DNA from: CAMTWZ01 sp964412365
Lineage (GTDB): Bacteria > Bacteroidota > Rhodothermia > Balneolales > HLUCCA01
DNA: 10,178 nt
Assembly: GCA_964412365.1 (NCBI GenBank)
Contig: CAYPOI010000088.1
Span: 1 to 10,178 of the forward strand
Direction: 5' to 3'
The translations under genes were made by a program, and so were the position numbers. This document shows, one piece after another, positions 8,686-10,178 of the stretch. Below the pieces are notes generated by a model. The model searched no databases and was not told the DNA's origin. It saw only the letters and a program-made list of their open reading frames with translations. Every line of letters begins with the position of its first letter. Positions within the stretch are counted from its first letter, which is position 1.

Positions 8686-9764
8686 TGGCGTATTTAGCAC
8701 TCTACCGGGATCGTCTCCAACAGAATTTTGACAAGCTAGATTCGTTGTTTTCCAAGAACGACATCTCTTGGGGAATCGTAACGAAATTGGTGTGCGGTAA
8801 CCGGGACTATCTGAAAGAAATCATCAGTCTGGGCGTGAGGGAAGTGCACGATTCGCGCATCAGCAATCTTAAAGCTATCAAGCAGTTGGATCCGGACATC
8901 CAGACCGTCTACATCAAGCCGCCTCCCAAAAAGAGCATCGCTGCGGTGATCACGTATGCGGATGTGAGTCTGAACACCGAGTTGAGCACCATCCGGATGT
9001 TGTCGGAAGAAGCCGTGAAGCAGAACCGGACGCACAAAGTGCTCATTATGATCGAAATGGGCGATTTGCGGGAAGGCGTGATGCGCGACGATCTGCTCAA
9101 TTTTTATAAACAGGTGTTCGAACTGCCCAATATTTCGATCGTCGGACTCGGCACCAACCTGAATTGCCTGCATGGCGTGATGCCTAGCGCAGATAAGTTG
9201 ATCCAATTGAGTCTGTACAAGCAGCTCATCGATCTTCAGTTCAAGAAAGACATTCCATGGGTATCGGGAGGTACGACCGTCACACTTCCCTTGCTCATTC
9301 GTGGCGATCTGCCAATCGGAATCAATCACTTTCGGATCGGGGAGGCTCTGTATTTCGGAGCCGACCTGTTCACCGGTGGCGTGATCGAAGGCATGCGCGA
9401 TGATGTGTTCGAACTGTACACCGAAATCCTCGAAATCCAAGAAAAACCCATGTTGCCAAGCGGTGAACTCGGGGTGGATCCGATGGGCAACATCCTGCAA
9501 ATCGATACAAAACTCATTGGCAAATCATCCTATAGAGCCATATTGGATATCGGTCATCTGGATGTGAATCCGGATTTCCTGATTCCCACAGATGAGACGA
9601 TCCGCGTGGTGGATGCGAGCTCCGATATGCTCATCGTGGATGTGGGACAAAATCCATCCCACCTGAAAGTAGGGGATGAGGTCCGATTCGGACTCAAATA
9701 CATGGGTGCCTTAGGCGTGATGAATTCACGCTACATCGAGAAACGTATTTTTACACCTCGCTGA
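8685..9764 (+). CDS. PLP-dependent amino-acid racemase, ornithine racemase/YhfX-like (fold type III)
   Basis: This 359-residue protein has an alanine-racemase N-terminal-type barrel and resembles the ornithine racemase (Orr)/YhfX group rather than Alr or DadX. The probable PLP lysine is Lys34 in GIVTKLVCG (30-38), after the opening helix ALYRDRLQQNFDKL. Other group-like segments are EVHDSRISNL (53-62), YADVSLNTEL (91-100), IEMGDLREGV (123-132), GTNLNC (156-161), VSGGTT (193-198) and HFRIGEALYFG (215-225), the latter two around the PLP phosphate. By family it should interconvert the L and D forms of an amino acid, with ornithine or lysine favoured by resemblance and by the nearby lysine aminotransferase. 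That substrate is inference. The Orr partner ornithine aminomutase (oraS/oraE) is absent here. Its ATG shares an A with the GNAT stop. It ends this gene run. Confidence 0.8.
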   Translation: MAYLALYRDRLQQNFDKLDSLFSKNDISWGIVTKLVCGNRDYLKEIISLGVREVHDSRISNLKAIKQLDPDIQTVYIKPPPKKSIAAVITYADVSLNTELSTIRMLSEEAVKQNRTHKVLIMIEMGDLREGVMRDDLLNFYKQVFELPNISIVGLGTNLNCLHGVMPSADKLIQLSLYKQLIDLQFKKDIPWVSGGTTVTLPLLIRGDLPIGINHFRIGEALYFGADLFTGGVIEGMRDDVFELYTEILEIQEKPMLPSGELGVDPMGNILQIDTKLIGKSSYRAILDIGHLDVNPDFLIPTDETIRVVDASSDMLIVDVGQNPSHLKVGDEVRFGLKYMGALGVMNSRYIEKRIFTPR

Positions 9765-9777
9765 TCAACTGAGCCGG

Positions 9778-9785
9778 TATCTTTG
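9778..9785 (+). promoter_or_regulatory. Candidate Bacteroidota-type -7 box before the membrane fusion gene
   Basis: TATCTTTG fits the TAnnTTTG consensus used by the main sigma factor of Bacteroidota. It lies in the 54-base gap after the racemase, about 33 bases ahead of the next ATG. No good TTTG-type -33 element is found at the usual distance; only TTTTTA at 9748-9753 is nearby and its spacing is long. No T-tailed hairpin separates the racemase from this gene, so read-through is also possible. Confidence 0.3.
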
Positions 9786-9818
9786 AGCGAATCCTATCAT
9801 TTCTCATCAGGAACGCTC

Positions 9819-10178
9819 ATGTCTCTCGCTGTCAGAACCACCATCATGCTTGCGGTGGCCGTCGTGATTTCCCTCATTTTTTGGTGGTATCTACGCGCGC
9901 CCGAATCGACCATCATGGGTCCGGGAAATCCCTCAAGCACACCGACCGATAACCGTCTGGGTGTTCGGGTGAGTGTATTGGAACCGGTCGCGTTTCAAGA
10001 CCGGATTTTCGTGTCGGGCAGCGTGATCGCCGAAGATGAAGTATACCTTCGAAGCGAAGCCGCAGGACGCATCATCCGACTGCGTCTTCAAGAAGGAACA
10101 TTCGTACGTAGAGGAACCTTACTGGCAAAAATCAACGATGCCGATCTGCAAGCCCAACTACGTCGAACGAATCTGAAC
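9819..10178 (+). CDS. RND/HlyD-type efflux membrane fusion protein, N-terminal part
   Basis: This open frame runs off the window end after 120 codons. Residues 8-25 form one hydrophobic segment with no lipobox cysteine, so it is an inner-membrane anchor or uncleaved signal. A Pro/Gly/Ser/Thr linker (about 28-45) follows. The next part reads as the start of a periplasmic adaptor: a beta strand around VSVLEPVAFQDRIFVSG (51-67), then the biotinyl-lipoyl-like half motif LRSEAAGRIIRL (77-88) and EGTFVRRGTLLAKIND (92-107), leading into the coiled-coil hairpin at DADLQAQLRR. Such adaptors link an inner-membrane pump to an outer-membrane channel, so a pump gene is expected downstream. AGGA at 9809-9812 sits 6 bases before ATG 9819 and supports this start. 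Functionally it looks unrelated to the amino-acid genes before it. Confidence 0.87.
   Translation, partial: MSLAVRTTIMLAVAVVISLIFWWYLRAPESTIMGPGNPSSTPTDNRLGVRVSVLEPVAFQDRIFVSGSVIAEDEVYLRSEAAGRIIRLRLQEGTFVRRGTLLAKINDADLQAQLRRTNLN

Noticed and set aside
8736..9500. 254-codon open frame on the minus strand inside the racemase
   Set aside because: It is antisense to a well-supported gene, His- and Gln-rich with no family resemblance, as expected from complementing that codon usage.

Overview
The window is a dense, single-direction (+ strand) run of metabolic genes from what is probably a diderm bacterium. A Bacteroidota/Rhodothermota-like lineage is my best guess, held loosely. The hints are that only one or two of eight starts have a convincing Shine-Dalgarno, that the tRNA lacks an encoded CCA, that a TAnnTTTG-type promoter box precedes the last gene, and that an RND-type periplasmic adaptor implies an outer membrane. 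No marker gene settles the taxonomy. I see no integrase, transposase, CRISPR array, phage gene or toxin-antitoxin pair.

Layout: (1) positions 1-107 hold the 3' part of an initiator tRNA (CAT anticodon, three stacked G:C pairs) and a strong intrinsic terminator. (2) After a 61-base leader, positions 169-5385 carry a complete four-gene histidine utilisation set in the order hutU-hutI-hutG-hutH. Each junction is a 4-base ATGA stop/start overlap, so translation is probably coupled. Together they convert histidine to urocanate, imidazolonepropionate, formiminoglutamate, and finally glutamate plus formamide. (3) A 78-base gap holds a striking inverted-repeat arrangement. (4) Positions 5464-9764 carry a second tightly packed set: an L-lysine 6-aminotransferase (lat), a sodium:solute symporter, a GNAT N-acetyltransferase and a fold-type III PLP racemase of the ornithine-racemase/YhfX-like group. 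The joints are TAGTG, a short overlap and TAATG. (5) After 54 bases containing a candidate promoter, an RND/HlyD-type membrane fusion protein begins and runs off the window end.

The hut half is ordinary in content and can be annotated with high confidence. The second half is the more interesting part. Each gene is recognisable by family, but the combination (lysine epsilon-aminotransferase, Na+ symporter, acetyltransferase, amino-acid racemase) is not a standard operon I can name. It suggests uptake and stereochemical conversion of a basic amino acid (lysine or ornithine, possibly the D form), feeding a 2-oxoglutarate-dependent transamination. The hut pathway also yields glutamate, so the two blocks could be co-expressed as an amino-acid catabolism unit. 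Substrates of the symporter, acetyltransferase and racemase are inferences from context only.
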